Counted from the stretch's first letter, positions 1-7,192 are shown. The stretch is 10,547 nucleotides of DNA from JBLIAZ01 sp047632015 (GCA_047632015.1 JBLIBC010000076.1:1-10547), one strand, 5' to 3'. The notes: a model not told the origin generated them from the letters alone. Numbers and translations: made by a program.

Positions 1-1608
1 TACTAACATGTTACCAGCACCAGCGTCTAGTTTGAAAGTGATGATTAAGCCTATTGCCGCAATCACAGTAGCTAGTATTTTCACTCCCTTGTTGCTCATT
101 CTTGCCATTAAAGCAATCAAAACGGGGTTGATTACTAAGGCAACAAATAGCGATGACCCCAATACGATCATTAAAGTAATCGGTAAAAACTTCATGAATT
201 CACCCATGATTCCTGGCCATAATGCAAGTGGAACAAAGGCTGCTAAAGTAGTGGCGGTTGATGCAATAATAGGCCAAGCTACTTCACCTGCTCCGTATTT
301 GGCCGCCTCAAAAGGCTTGTATCCTTCATCCATTAAACGATAAATGTTCTCGACAATGACGATTCCATTATCAACCAACATTCCCAGAGCTAGTACTAAA
401 GAGAAAAGCACCATCATGTTCAATGTCACACCCATGGTATTTAACACAAAGAAGGCAATGAACATGGACAAAGGAATTGCAATTCCAACAAAGGCTGCGT
501 TTCGTAAACCAAGGAAAAATAACAATACTAACACCACTAAAATGGTTCCGAATATTATGGAATTTTCGAGCTCGTTTACTTGGGTTTTTGTTTTACCAGT
601 AAGGTCATTTGTTATTGTGATTTCAAGACCATCAGGGAAATCATTTTCTTTAGCATCTTTAATGATGTCGTTCACTTGTTCCGATGCCTCTATTAAGTTT
701 TCTCCACCTCTTTTCATCACATCCAACATCACTACAGGAGCACCAAATTCTCTTGCAAAACTTGCTCTTTCTTTTTCCTCAAAAGACACAGTTGCCACGT
801 CTCTTAAATACACAATGTTGAATTTTTCATTTTTGATGATGATATCACCAATAATTTTCCAATCTTGAAATTCGCCTACTAAACGTACGTTCCTTCTTAA
901 TCCATCAACCACCACATCACCTCCTGAAATGGTCATGTTTTCTTGTGCAATTGCTTGTTCAATGTCGTTGAATGTCACTTGCATGGATTCCATTTTAAAC
1001 AGATCCACGTTCACTTTTACTTCTTTTTCCTGAATTCCTCGAATGTCAACTTTGGTTATTTGAGGGATTTCTTCGATCCTATCCTCCAGAATTTCAGCAT
1101 ACTCTTTAAGCATGTCCATGGAAAAATCGCCAGATAAGTTGACGTTTAACGCTGGAACAAGATCCGCCATGTTCATTTCAAATACGTTAGGGTCTGCTGG
1201 TAAATCGGTAGGAAATGATGGGTCACCTTTAACTTTGTCTACAGCGTCTTTTACTTTACGGAGCGCTTCTAGAGGTGTAACAGAAAAATCAAATTTAATG
1301 TCGATGGTGGAGTATCCTTGTACTGAGTTAGAAACTACTTTATCAATTCCCGTAATCGTATTTATTTCTTTTTCTAATGGACGGGTGATTAGCTTTTCGA
1401 TGTCCAAGGGTGAGTTTCCTGGGTACGGTGTTCCTACAAAAATTTGTGGGAGTACCACCTCAGGAAACGCTTCCCTTGGCATGCTTTTGTACGAGTTCAT
1501 ACCAATCATTGCAAGAATGATAGTAAGTACTATGATAGTAGTTGGGTTTTTAAGGGAAAGAGAGGATAATCCAAACTCTTTTAACCCTTTGTTTTTTTTG
1601 TTTTCCAT
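1..1608 (-). CDS. RND-family efflux pump, inner-membrane subunit (N-terminal half, partial)
   Basis: This is the proton-driven inner-membrane transporter of a tripartite efflux system of the AcrB/MexB type. The reading frame is open for 536 codons from the ATG at 1608 and runs off the left edge; the family is usually over 1,000 residues, so about half is present. A first membrane helix (about residues 22-37) is followed by a periplasmic porter region of about 310 residues. A run of membrane helices begins near residue 348, and further hydrophobic stretches continue to the edge. The fourth helix carries L-V-D413-N414-G-I-V-I-V-E-N, the proton-relay signature. AcrB has Asp-Asp here; this protein has Asp-Asn, a variant that also occurs in other RND pumps. 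It is the last visible gene of the tetR-tolC-adaptor operon, 30 bases after the adaptor. The substrate cannot be told from sequence; drugs, bile salts or other amphiphiles are more likely than metals, but this is inference. Confidence 0.95.
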   Translation of the reverse strand, partial: MENKKNKGLKEFGLSSLSLKNPTTIIVLTIILAMIGMNSYKSMPREAFPEVVLPQIFVGTPYPGNSPLDIEKLITRPLEKEINTITGIDKVVSNSVQGYSTIDIKFDFSVTPLEALRKVKDAVDKVKGDPSFPTDLPADPNVFEMNMADLVPALNVNLSGDFSMDMLKEYAEILEDRIEEIPQITKVDIRGIQEKEVKVNVDLFKMESMQVTFNDIEQAIAQENMTISGGDVVVDGLRRNVRLVGEFQDWKIIGDIIIKNEKFNIVYLRDVATVSFEEKERASFAREFGAPVVMLDVMKRGGENLIEASEQVNDIIKDAKENDFPDGLEITITNDLTGKTKTQVNELENSIIFGTILVVLVLLFFLGLRNAAFVGIAIPLSMFIAFFVLNTMGVTLNMMVLFSLVLALGMLVDNGIVIVENIYRLMDEGYKPFEAAKYGAGEVAWPIIASTATTLAAFVPLALWPGIMGEFMKFLPITLMIVLGSSLFVALVINPVLIALMARMSNKGVKILATVIAAIGLIITFKLDAGAGNMLV

Positions 1609-1638
1609 CGTGATGGTATAAATACGTTAAAGGTTGGA

Positions 1639-2766
1639 TTATTTTATTTCAATTGCATCGTTAGCCTGGACTGATTTTGCACCTTTGTCAATGATAACCG
1701 TGTTAGAATCCAAGCCGCTCAAAATTTCCATTTGACCTTCATAGGATTGGCCAACGTCTAAAATTAATTTTTTGACTCTTTTGACATCCTTTTTTTCAAT
1801 CGTATAAACGTAATCCTTTCCACCTCTGTCTTGTTGAACAATTCTTGACGGAATCACCAATGAGTTTTTAGCTTCATAATCACGTATTTTTAATACAGCT
1901 AATTGATTTGGTTTGTACTTTCCTTCAGGGTTACTGAATTCGACTCTAATTTTAAAAGTCCGATTTGTGGGATTAATAAAATTACCTACCCTGGTTACTT
2001 TTGCCTTGATGGACTCGTTTAATGCAGGGAATTTAATTTCTAAAAAGCTTCCTGATTTTACTGTGGGAAGATAGGCTTCACTTACGTCAGCTTCTAAATA
2101 TATTTTACTCAAATTAAGAACTCTAGCTACAGGATAGCCAGGCATCGCTGCTTCACCAATTTTAGGCATAATCGCATCAACAACTCCTGAAAAAGGAGCT
2201 CTTATTTTATACATGTCCAATTGTTCCTTAACTGTTTTAAGTTTTTGAGCCATGGATTCTTTGTTGGTTTTGGCCTCTAAATATTGGAGTTCAGAACCAA
2301 TTTTTTGTTCCCATAAATTACTTTGCTTTTCGTAAACTTTGTTCACTAGCTTGTAAGCAGTTTGTAGTTCCTTGATGCTAGATTCGATAGTAGAAGCATC
2401 CAAGGATATGATTACATCTCCTTTTTTTACATTTTGTCCTTCTTTTACATGAATGGTTTTTACATTTCCTGGAGCCTGGGCATAAAGCGCTGCATTTTCC
2501 TCAGCCTGAACATTACCATGAACTTCAAAAAAGTGCTCAAAAGTCTTAACCGAAACTTTTTGAGCTGTAACAGCAGTGTATTTTATCTCAATCTTTGAAG
2601 TGTTTTCGGACTTTAAATCAGCAATTAAAGAATCAAGATCATGTAACAGCACTTCATGCTCTGCAACTAGTGTTTTTCTTTCTTCCTTTAATTCACCGAT
2701 TGATTTGTCGCAACCTATCGTAATTATTGCAAGCAGTGACAGAACAGATATTCCAATGTATTTCAT
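1639..2766 (-). CDS. RND efflux periplasmic adaptor (membrane-fusion protein), predicted lipoprotein
   Basis: This 375-residue adaptor bridges the inner-membrane RND pump and the outer-membrane channel in the periplasm. The N-terminus is a short hydrophobic signal ending in T-I-G-C19, which fits a lipobox, though Thr at -3 is less usual than Leu. The mature protein would therefore be lipid-anchored at Cys19. Residues about 24-58 are charged and heptad-like, a coiled-coil extension ahead of the core. The barrel-sandwich (lipoyl-like) half-motifs lie at about 84-122 (V-x-A-E-E, then V-K-E-G-Q-x-V-K-K-G-D) and 188-216 (I-R-A-P-F-S-G-V-V). A helical hairpin at about 125-186 lies between them. A beta-barrel domain (about 220-295) and a membrane-proximal domain follow. 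The start ATG is at 2766, 26 bases after the outer-membrane factor gene; no better start is visible. It is very likely co-transcribed with its neighbours and works with them. Confidence 0.95.
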   Translation of the reverse strand: MKYIGISVLSLLAIITIGCDKSIGELKEERKTLVAEHEVLLHDLDSLIADLKSENTSKIEIKYTAVTAQKVSVKTFEHFFEVHGNVQAEENAALYAQAPGNVKTIHVKEGQNVKKGDVIISLDASTIESSIKELQTAYKLVNKVYEKQSNLWEQKIGSELQYLEAKTNKESMAQKLKTVKEQLDMYKIRAPFSGVVDAIMPKIGEAAMPGYPVARVLNLSKIYLEADVSEAYLPTVKSGSFLEIKFPALNESIKAKVTRVGNFINPTNRTFKIRVEFSNPEGKYKPNQLAVLKIRDYEAKNSLVIPSRIVQQDRGGKDYVYTIEKKDVKRVKKLILDVGQSYEGQMEILSGLDSNTVIIDKGAKSVQANDAIEIK

Positions 2767-2792
2767 GGTAATTTATTTAAGTAGTAGCTTTC

Positions 2793-4154
2793 TTAAAGCT
2801 TATTTTGTAATTTATCCAAAGCAACTTTAGCGTTCAATAATTCAAAAGTTGAATTGATATATGCTCCTTGGGCTTCTAGCAGTTGGTTTTTTATTTGGGT
2901 TAACTCAAAACTAGATGCCAATCCTTCTTTGTGTTTGACAGCGGTCTTATCATAAATTTTTTGAGCAATCTCATTGCTTTTTATTGCATTGTTTCTACTT
3001 TCAATTTTTGATTTCAATTGATCAATGCTGTTGCTATGCTGAAGCGCTAAGGCCGATTCAAAATACTTAACTTGGTTATCTATTTTCATTAATGCAAACT
3101 GAGCTTGTTTTATTTTCGCTCCTTGAGAACCACTACTCCAGATTGGCACTGACAAGGATATTCCTACATTTTGAGCGTCTAACCAATTGGCATTTTTATA
3201 AAAGTCGTATTCTAACTGGTACGCCGTATTAGTGTATTGATAAAATGCAGCCAAGGAAGGTAATCTTTGCATTTTGTATCTTTTTAAATCCAAATCCAAC
3301 AGTTTTCTTTGAGTTGCCATTATGTTTAAATCAGCATTGTTCCCAGCGTTGAAATTACTTGCAACCAATGCGTCTAAGGTCGTTTGATTAACCACCGCAT
3401 CAAGATCATCTTTTAAAACAATTGCTTTTTCTAAACCCATCCCTATGCTAAGTTTTAACATTTTTATAGCGATGTCTTTCGATACTTTAGCACTTCCCAA
3501 TGAAGTAGTAAGTTTAGACTTTAATAAGTTAAGTTGATCCAAGTCCGTTTCTTCAACAAATCCTTGTTTTAATAATGCTTCTGTTTCAGTGAGAGACTGT
3601 TGTAAATTACTTAAGTTCTTTTTCAGAATTTCAACGTTTTCCGCTGCTATTAGAACTAGGTAGTATGAGCTAGCTACGTCTGCCTTTAGCTCAACTAAAG
3701 TTTTTTCTTTTTGATTTTCAGACAGTTTGTAATATGTTTTTGCTGCTTGTAAACCAACAATATACGTTCCATCAAATAGTAATTGTGTGGCTTCTAGTTT
3801 TCCTTGACTCACGTTATCTGCTCCAAAAATAGACATGAATTCATTTCCTGGAGCTGTTAACGCCTCATCGGGAAATTCAAATTCTAAATCAATGCTGTGT
3901 CGATAACTCGCCGAACCTGAAATTTGCGGAAGACCTATTGCAGTGGTTTCCCAAATTTTCTTCTTGGAAATTTTAAGGTCCAGGTCTGAATTAATTGCTT
4001 TGTAATGATTTACTTCAGCAAATGCTTGAGCTTGTGATAAAGTGAATTCGTTAACATTGATGCTATCCTTATTTTGACTAAATGATTTTGTGCTTAGACA
4101 TAATGAAAACAGCATCAAAATAGCAGATAAAAAGGTAGTAGGGAGTAGTTTCAT
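2793..4154 (-). CDS. TolC-like outer-membrane efflux protein (OEP family)
   Basis: This 453-residue protein is the outer-membrane channel and periplasmic tunnel of the tripartite pump. Residues 1 to about 26 form a classical signal peptide: Lys near the start, then a long hydrophobic stretch, then a Ser-rich region ending in S-F-S-Q. The mature part is long amphipathic helices with two OEP-like repeats, about 35-235 and 260-450. Their segments follow the pattern A-x-x-x-N-x-x-(K/L), with a conserved stretch near L-S-V-P-I-W-S-S-G typical of the second repeat. The length matches the family. The start ATG at 4154 lies 5 bases after the TetR stop codon, so translation of the two genes is closely linked. 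The adaptor follows 26 bases downstream. Only generic OEP function is supported; the substrate is unknown. Confidence 0.94.
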   Translation of the reverse strand: MKLLPTTFLSAILMLFSLCLSTKSFSQNKDSINVNEFTLSQAQAFAEVNHYKAINSDLDLKISKKKIWETTAIGLPQISGSASYRHSIDLEFEFPDEALTAPGNEFMSIFGADNVSQGKLEATQLLFDGTYIVGLQAAKTYYKLSENQKEKTLVELKADVASSYYLVLIAAENVEILKKNLSNLQQSLTETEALLKQGFVEETDLDQLNLLKSKLTTSLGSAKVSKDIAIKMLKLSIGMGLEKAIVLKDDLDAVVNQTTLDALVASNFNAGNNADLNIMATQRKLLDLDLKRYKMQRLPSLAAFYQYTNTAYQLEYDFYKNANWLDAQNVGISLSVPIWSSGSQGAKIKQAQFALMKIDNQVKYFESALALQHSNSIDQLKSKIESRNNAIKSNEIAQKIYDKTAVKHKEGLASSFELTQIKNQLLEAQGAYINSTFELLNAKVALDKLQNKL

Positions 4155-4159
4155 TTTAC

Positions 4160-4789
4160 TTATTTATAAGGCTTTCCAGTAAGTTCTTCAATTATTTTAA
4201 TACCCTTTCTTGTAGCTATTCCTCGCATGTTGTGAATAACCACACTTTGCAATACGTCACCCAAGTTAAATTCATTAGGTGGAAAGGTCGCTCCGTCAAA
4301 AACTAAATCAATTTTTGAAATGTACATTTTGGCTAATATTTTTGGATTGAATTGCGCACAGTAAAGTCCTTCTTTAACACCCTTTTCCATGTTTTTTAGC
4401 ACGGCATTTAACAAGAAATTATTTGTGTAGTTTTGAATAACAGCAAAAGCCTCAGGAAAATGTTTTTCCAAATCGTCATGTACTTTTGAAGTGGTTTTTG
4501 AGACTACTTGGGAGGTGAACTCAATAATTTTAAAGTTTTCCTCAATAGCATTTAAACCAGCTGCTGCAAGCATCGTTCGGTTTTCCATCTCCTTATGAAC
4601 CCTCAGCTTCACACATTTGGTCACTAATTCCGATCTGTTTTTAACGTATTTGTATAAAGTTTTTTTGGAAACGTGAAGCTCGGAAGCAATGTCATCCATT
4701 GTCATTGCCTTCATTCCCTTTTCAATAAATACTAGACCTACTTTTTGGATTAAATCTTGCTCTTTAGGGTCTTTGAATAGTGGTTCCAT
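4160..4789 (-). CDS. TetR/AcrR-family transcriptional regulator, probable repressor of the efflux operon
   Basis: This is a 209-residue DNA-binding regulator. The N-terminal helix-turn-helix covers about residues 12-52: a helix with Q-K-V-G-L-V-F-I-E-K-G, then M-T-M-D-D-I-A-S-E-L-H-V-S-K-K-T-L-Y-K-Y-V, the typical TetR recognition pattern. The remainder is a helical ligand-binding and dimerisation domain with no assignable ligand. I chose the ATG at 4789. A GTG in frame at 4828 would add 13 residues, but it overlaps the likely -7 promoter box and precedes the position where the helix-turn-helix family normally starts. The gene is the first of the efflux operon and reads in the same direction as the pump genes, so it probably represses its own transcription along with theirs. 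A 24-bp inverted repeat just upstream is the best operator candidate. Local repression is inferred from position. Confidence 0.93.
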   Translation of the reverse strand: MEPLFKDPKEQDLIQKVGLVFIEKGMKAMTMDDIASELHVSKKTLYKYVKNRSELVTKCVKLRVHKEMENRTMLAAAGLNAIEENFKIIEFTSQVVSKTTSKVHDDLEKHFPEAFAVIQNYTNNFLLNAVLKNMEKGVKEGLYCAQFNPKILAKMYISKIDLVFDGATFPPNEFNLGDVLQSVVIHNMRGIATRKGIKIIEELTGKPYK

Positions 4790-4803
4790 AATGATAAAAT
4801 TAA

Positions 4804-4827
4804 TGTGTTTTTTACTTATATAACACA
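4804..4827. promoter_or_regulatory. Candidate TetR operator: 24-bp inverted repeat
   Basis: Perfect 6-base arms, tgtgtt (4804-4809) and aacaca (4822-4827), flank a 12-base AT-rich centre with some further symmetry. The repeat directly follows the probable -7 box (4828-4835) in the direction of the tetR operon and covers the expected transcription start. A bound dimer there would block initiation. The 24-bp size fits TetR-family operators. Binding is inferred, and AT-rich DNA yields short palindromes by chance. Confidence 0.45.
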
Positions 4828-4835
4828 CAAATATA
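4828..4835 (-). promoter_or_regulatory. Probable -7 promoter element of the tetR-efflux operon
   Basis: On the minus strand this reads TATATTTG, an exact match to the Bacteroidota -7 consensus TAnnTTTG. It lies 38 bases before the chosen tetR ATG, giving a 5' leader of about 30 bases. I see no clear TTG at the -33 position, so the promoter could be weak or dependent on other factors. Confidence 0.5.
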
Positions 4836-5089
4836 GCAGAAACGTTTTTATTATACAGGAGCGGTCATAATTTATTTTGAACGGTATTTTGCTTTGTTCA
4901 CTTAATATTATTTTCTGCCGAGTTCACTTCTTTATATATGCTACTTCTTAGAATTATTCACCTTTTATTTAATTTATAAGGAGTTCAAGAGTACTTTGCA
5001 GTTCCCTCGTTCGTCTTTCCTCTTCGGCTCTCCTCGGTTCAATTTTCGTTTTTTCTTACTCAAGCTAAAACAATGACAATCTCTTTGTT
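4836..5089. other. Intergenic region between the divergent tetR operon and nadB
   Basis: No gene is supported here. The left part is AT-rich. The octamer gttcactt occurs twice, 26 bases apart (4896-4903 and 4922-4929). Positions 5001-5060 are pyrimidine-rich on the plus strand (49 of 60 bases C or T) and contain loosely repeated tcctcg-gttc units at 5004-5012, 5018-5028 and 5031-5040. The stretch aaggag near 4979-4985 resembles a Shine-Dalgarno site but has no start codon at a usable distance. The region probably holds upstream control sequence for nadB, but I recognise no riboswitch. Confidence 0.5.
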
Positions 5090-5097
5090 TAATTTTG
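5090..5097 (+). promoter_or_regulatory. Possible -7 element of nadB, close to the start codon
   Basis: The sequence taattttg matches TAnnTTTG exactly and ends 6 bases before the nadB ATG at 5104. If used, the transcript would begin at or very near the start codon and be leaderless or nearly so. There is no TTTG or TTG at the expected -33 spacing, and the match could be chance in AT-rich DNA. Confidence 0.25.
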
Positions 5098-5103
5098 AGC
5101 GAA

Positions 5104-6654
5104 ATGAATCCCCAAAAGACAGAATTTTTAGTATTAGGTTCAGGTATTGCTGGACTAGTTTTTGCCCTGAAGTCGGCTAAGAAAGGACGTGTATGTATTG
5201 TGACTAAAGATCTTCCCGAGGAGTCAAACACTGCTTATGCGCAGGGAGGAATTGCTGGGGTTTGGAATTTGGAGAAGGACAAGGTGGAAAAGCACATTGA
5301 AGACACCTTGATTGCTGGAGTGGGACTAAATGACAAAAAGGTTGTCCAAAAAGTAGTGTCTGAAGCTAAGCTTCGTATTGAAGAATTGATAGCCTGGGGA
5401 ACAAAGTTTGACAAGAGTGGTGACAGTTATGATTTAGCCATGGAAGGAGGTCATTCAGAAAACAGAATTTTACACCATAAAGACATCACGGGAAGAGAGA
5501 TTGTTCGGGCCCTAAATGAACAAGTTAAAAAACATCCAAATATTGTAGTGTTGGATCATCATTTTGCGGTTGATTTAATAACACAGCACCATTTTGGAAA
5601 CCACGTCACAAGAAAGAACAAAGACATTGCTTGTTTTGGTGCTTATGTGCTCAATAAAAAAGAAGGAAAGGTATTTCAATTGCTTGCCAAAAAGACAATA
5701 ATGGCTACAGGTGGAATAGGATTAGTATACAATTCAACTACTAATCCAAAAGTGGCTACTGGAGATGGAATAGCTATGGCATATCGAGCAAAAGCTCAAG
5801 TGACCGATATGGAGTTCATTCAGTTTCACCCAACAGCATTATACAATCCTGGTGCGAATCCTGCTTTTTTAGTTTCTGAGGCGGTAAGGGGATTTGGAGC
5901 GGTGCTTAAGAACAAAGATGGGGAAGAGTTCATGAATGCGCATGACGAAAGAGGTTCATTAGCTCCACGTGATATTGTGGCAAGAGCAATAGATTCTGAA
6001 ATGAAAAAGCACGGATTGGATCATGTTTATTTGGATTGCACGCATTTAAACATGAAAGCTTTTAAAGCTCATTTTCCAAACATATATAGCAAATGCATGG
6101 AATTGGGGATTAACCCGGCGTTTCAATACATTCCAGTGACACCATCGGCGCATTATTGTTGTGGTGGTATCGATGTGGATGAACATGGGCAATCGACTGT
6201 TAAAAATTTATATGCCATTGGTGAATGCAGCAGAACAGGTTTGCATGGAGCTAATAGGCTTGCCTCAAATTCATTGTTAGAGGCAATAGTATATGCTCAT
6301 GCTGCTTCCCAACATGTGGCAATTGATTTTAAGGATTATTCATTTAAAGAAGGTGTCCCTGATTGGGATACTTCAGGTACTGAAGCTCCCGAAGAAATGA
6401 TTTTGATCACTCAAAGTTTAAAGGAAATTCAAGAACTAATGAGTGCTTATGTTGGAATCGTAAGGAGTGACATACGGCTGAATAGAGCTCTTGAAAGATT
6501 GAAAATAATTTATCAAGAAACAGAGGACCTGTACGAAAAAACGACATTAAGTCAAGCCATATGTGAGACAAGAAACATTATAAATGTGGCCTACCTCATT
6601 ATAAAAACAGCTTCGGAACGAAAAGAAAGCGTAGGGCTACATTGGAACATGTAA
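5104..6654 (+). CDS. nadB: L-aspartate oxidase
   Basis: This flavoprotein oxidises L-aspartate to iminoaspartate, with oxygen or fumarate as electron acceptor. It is the first step of de novo NAD synthesis, and quinolinate synthase (NadA) uses the product. The protein has 516 residues, close to the family norm. The FAD dinucleotide motif is G12-S-G14-I-A-G17. The NadB hallmark S-N-T-A-Y-A-Q-G-G-I-A-G lies at about 41-52, followed by H117-S-E-N-R-I-L-H. Q-F-H-P-T-A-L-Y, the active-site arginine motif L-A-P-R289-D-I-V-A-R, and H-Y-C-C-G-G-I-D are also present. The capping motif G-E-C-S-R-T-G-L-H-G-A-N-R-L-A-S-N-S ends the flavin domain. A helical C-terminal domain of about 90 residues follows, as in the succinate dehydrogenase/fumarate reductase superfamily; the residue set separates NadB from SdhA. 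A TTG at 5095 could add three residues, but the ATG at 5104 fits better. No nadA or nadC is visible nearby. Confidence 0.97.
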   Translation: MNPQKTEFLVLGSGIAGLVFALKSAKKGRVCIVTKDLPEESNTAYAQGGIAGVWNLEKDKVEKHIEDTLIAGVGLNDKKVVQKVVSEAKLRIEELIAWGTKFDKSGDSYDLAMEGGHSENRILHHKDITGREIVRALNEQVKKHPNIVVLDHHFAVDLITQHHFGNHVTRKNKDIACFGAYVLNKKEGKVFQLLAKKTIMATGGIGLVYNSTTNPKVATGDGIAMAYRAKAQVTDMEFIQFHPTALYNPGANPAFLVSEAVRGFGAVLKNKDGEEFMNAHDERGSLAPRDIVARAIDSEMKKHGLDHVYLDCTHLNMKAFKAHFPNIYSKCMELGINPAFQYIPVTPSAHYCCGGIDVDEHGQSTVKNLYAIGECSRTGLHGANRLASNSLLEAIVYAHAASQHVAIDFKDYSFKEGVPDWDTSGTEAPEEMILITQSLKEIQELMSAYVGIVRSDIRLNRALERLKIIYQETEDLYEKTTLSQAICETRNIINVAYLIIKTASERKESVGLHWNM

Positions 6655-6662
6655 GCAATTGA

Positions 6663-6783
6663 GGGGGTTTCTAAAAATTGCTTTTTCTTCGTTGAACTTA
6701 AAAATTAAAATACTCACATACTCATGTATGCTGCGTTTTTAATTTCTCGTTCACTTCAATAAATCTAATTTTTAGAGTTCCCC
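6663..6783. repeat. Nested palindromic intergenic element (possible REP/MITE-like unit or bidirectional terminator)
   Basis: Three inverted repeats share one centre. The outer arms are 6663-6679 (ggggg, then tttctaaaaatt) and 6767-6783, pairing at 14 of 17 positions. The middle arms are tgaac plus aaattaaaa (6693-6697, 6702-6710) and ttttaattt plus gttca (6737-6745, 6749-6753). The innermost hairpin is catac-tcat-gtatg (6717-6730). The element starts 9 bases after the nadB stop codon and ends 18 bases before the end of the convergent small gene, filling the gap between two 3' ends. It could end transcription from both sides, or be a dispersed palindromic repeat. I see no target-site duplication and no protein inside it. 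Confidence 0.6.
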
Positions 6784-6800
6784 TTTTGTTAAAGGTTTTT

Positions 6801-7004
6801 CTAAAACAATATTTCCAATTTTCTTTCGATGTCCTCAATTTTTCTGTCAAGGTCGTGCATAGCACTTGCGGAATCTTGAGTCTTAGATTGCTTGTTGCTG
6901 AATTTTTGCAACAAGTCTTTTCTCTTATTATATACAGTCAGTCGCTCAGCCTTTAGTGTCTTCAGTTCAGCGTCAAGTTCTTCTTTGATGTAAATAGTAT
7001 TCAT
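6801..7004 (-). CDS. Small predicted coiled-coil protein of unknown function
   Basis: This is a 67-residue protein from the ATG at 7004. A TTG at 7028 would add eight residues and is less likely. I do not recognise the family. The sequence is rich in Lys, Glu, Leu and Asp and falls into two helices with heptad-like spacing: about 8-36 (K-E-E-L-D-A-E-L-K-T-L-K-A-E-R-L) and 48-66 (D-L-D-R-K-I-E-D-I-E-R-K-L). A Ser/Lys/Gln-rich linker of about 12 residues separates them, so a helical hairpin or antiparallel dimer is plausible. It has no signal peptide, membrane segment, cysteine or enzyme motif. It converges with nadB and diverges from oligopeptidase B. The ordered pattern, the lack of stop codons and the sensible start support a real gene, but it is short enough that chance cannot be fully excluded. 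Confidence 0.6.
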   Translation of the reverse strand: MNTIYIKEELDAELKTLKAERLTVYNKRKDLLQKFSNKQSKTQDSASAMHDLDRKIEDIERKLEILF

Positions 7005-7106
7005 AATCAACGATAAGTTAATAATCAATGCTTAATGTATAGTTCTTGCATGACCAAGATACAATGTGTTCAATTAATAAAAAATTAAGCAATGTTAATA
7101 AGTTCC

Positions 7107-7114
7107 TAAATTTG
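7107..7114 (+). promoter_or_regulatory. Possible -7 promoter element of oligopeptidase B
   Basis: The sequence taaatttg is an exact TAnnTTTG match, 79 bases before the ATG at 7193, giving a leader of about 70 bases. No TTG stands at the -33 position. A near-match (taaaatttg, one base too long) lies at 7181-7189, right against the start codon, and is the alternative. Confidence 0.3.
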
Positions 7115-7192
7115 TTTGTTTTTCCCTAAAACCAAGGCCTTAGGTGTTGTAAATTGTTAATAAATTCACTCCTAAGAAAATAAAATTTGACC

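Noticed and set aside
8..1621. Several plus-strand open frames opposite the RND pump gene
   Set aside because: They are antisense shadows of a long, clearly recognisable RND coding frame. Their predicted proteins are low-complexity and match no family pattern.
4979..4985. Shine-Dalgarno-like aaggag
   Set aside because: No start codon with a coding frame lies within a usable distance, and the other genes in the window do not use such sites.
4836..5103. Possible riboswitch or NAD-responsive RNA in the nadB leader
   Set aside because: I found no inverted-repeat architecture or conserved motif of a known riboswitch class. The region's only strong features are base composition and short direct repeats.
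4974..5231. 85-residue minus-strand frame across the nadB start
   Set aside because: It overlaps the well-supported nadB start. Its Lys/Arg-rich part is just the purine-rich complement of the pyrimidine tract, and it lacks a plausible start region.
7134..7141. 8-bp palindrome aaggcctt in the oligopeptidase B upstream region
   Set aside because: It is short, its flanking symmetry is offset by one base, and no regulator or conserved spacing supports it as an operator.
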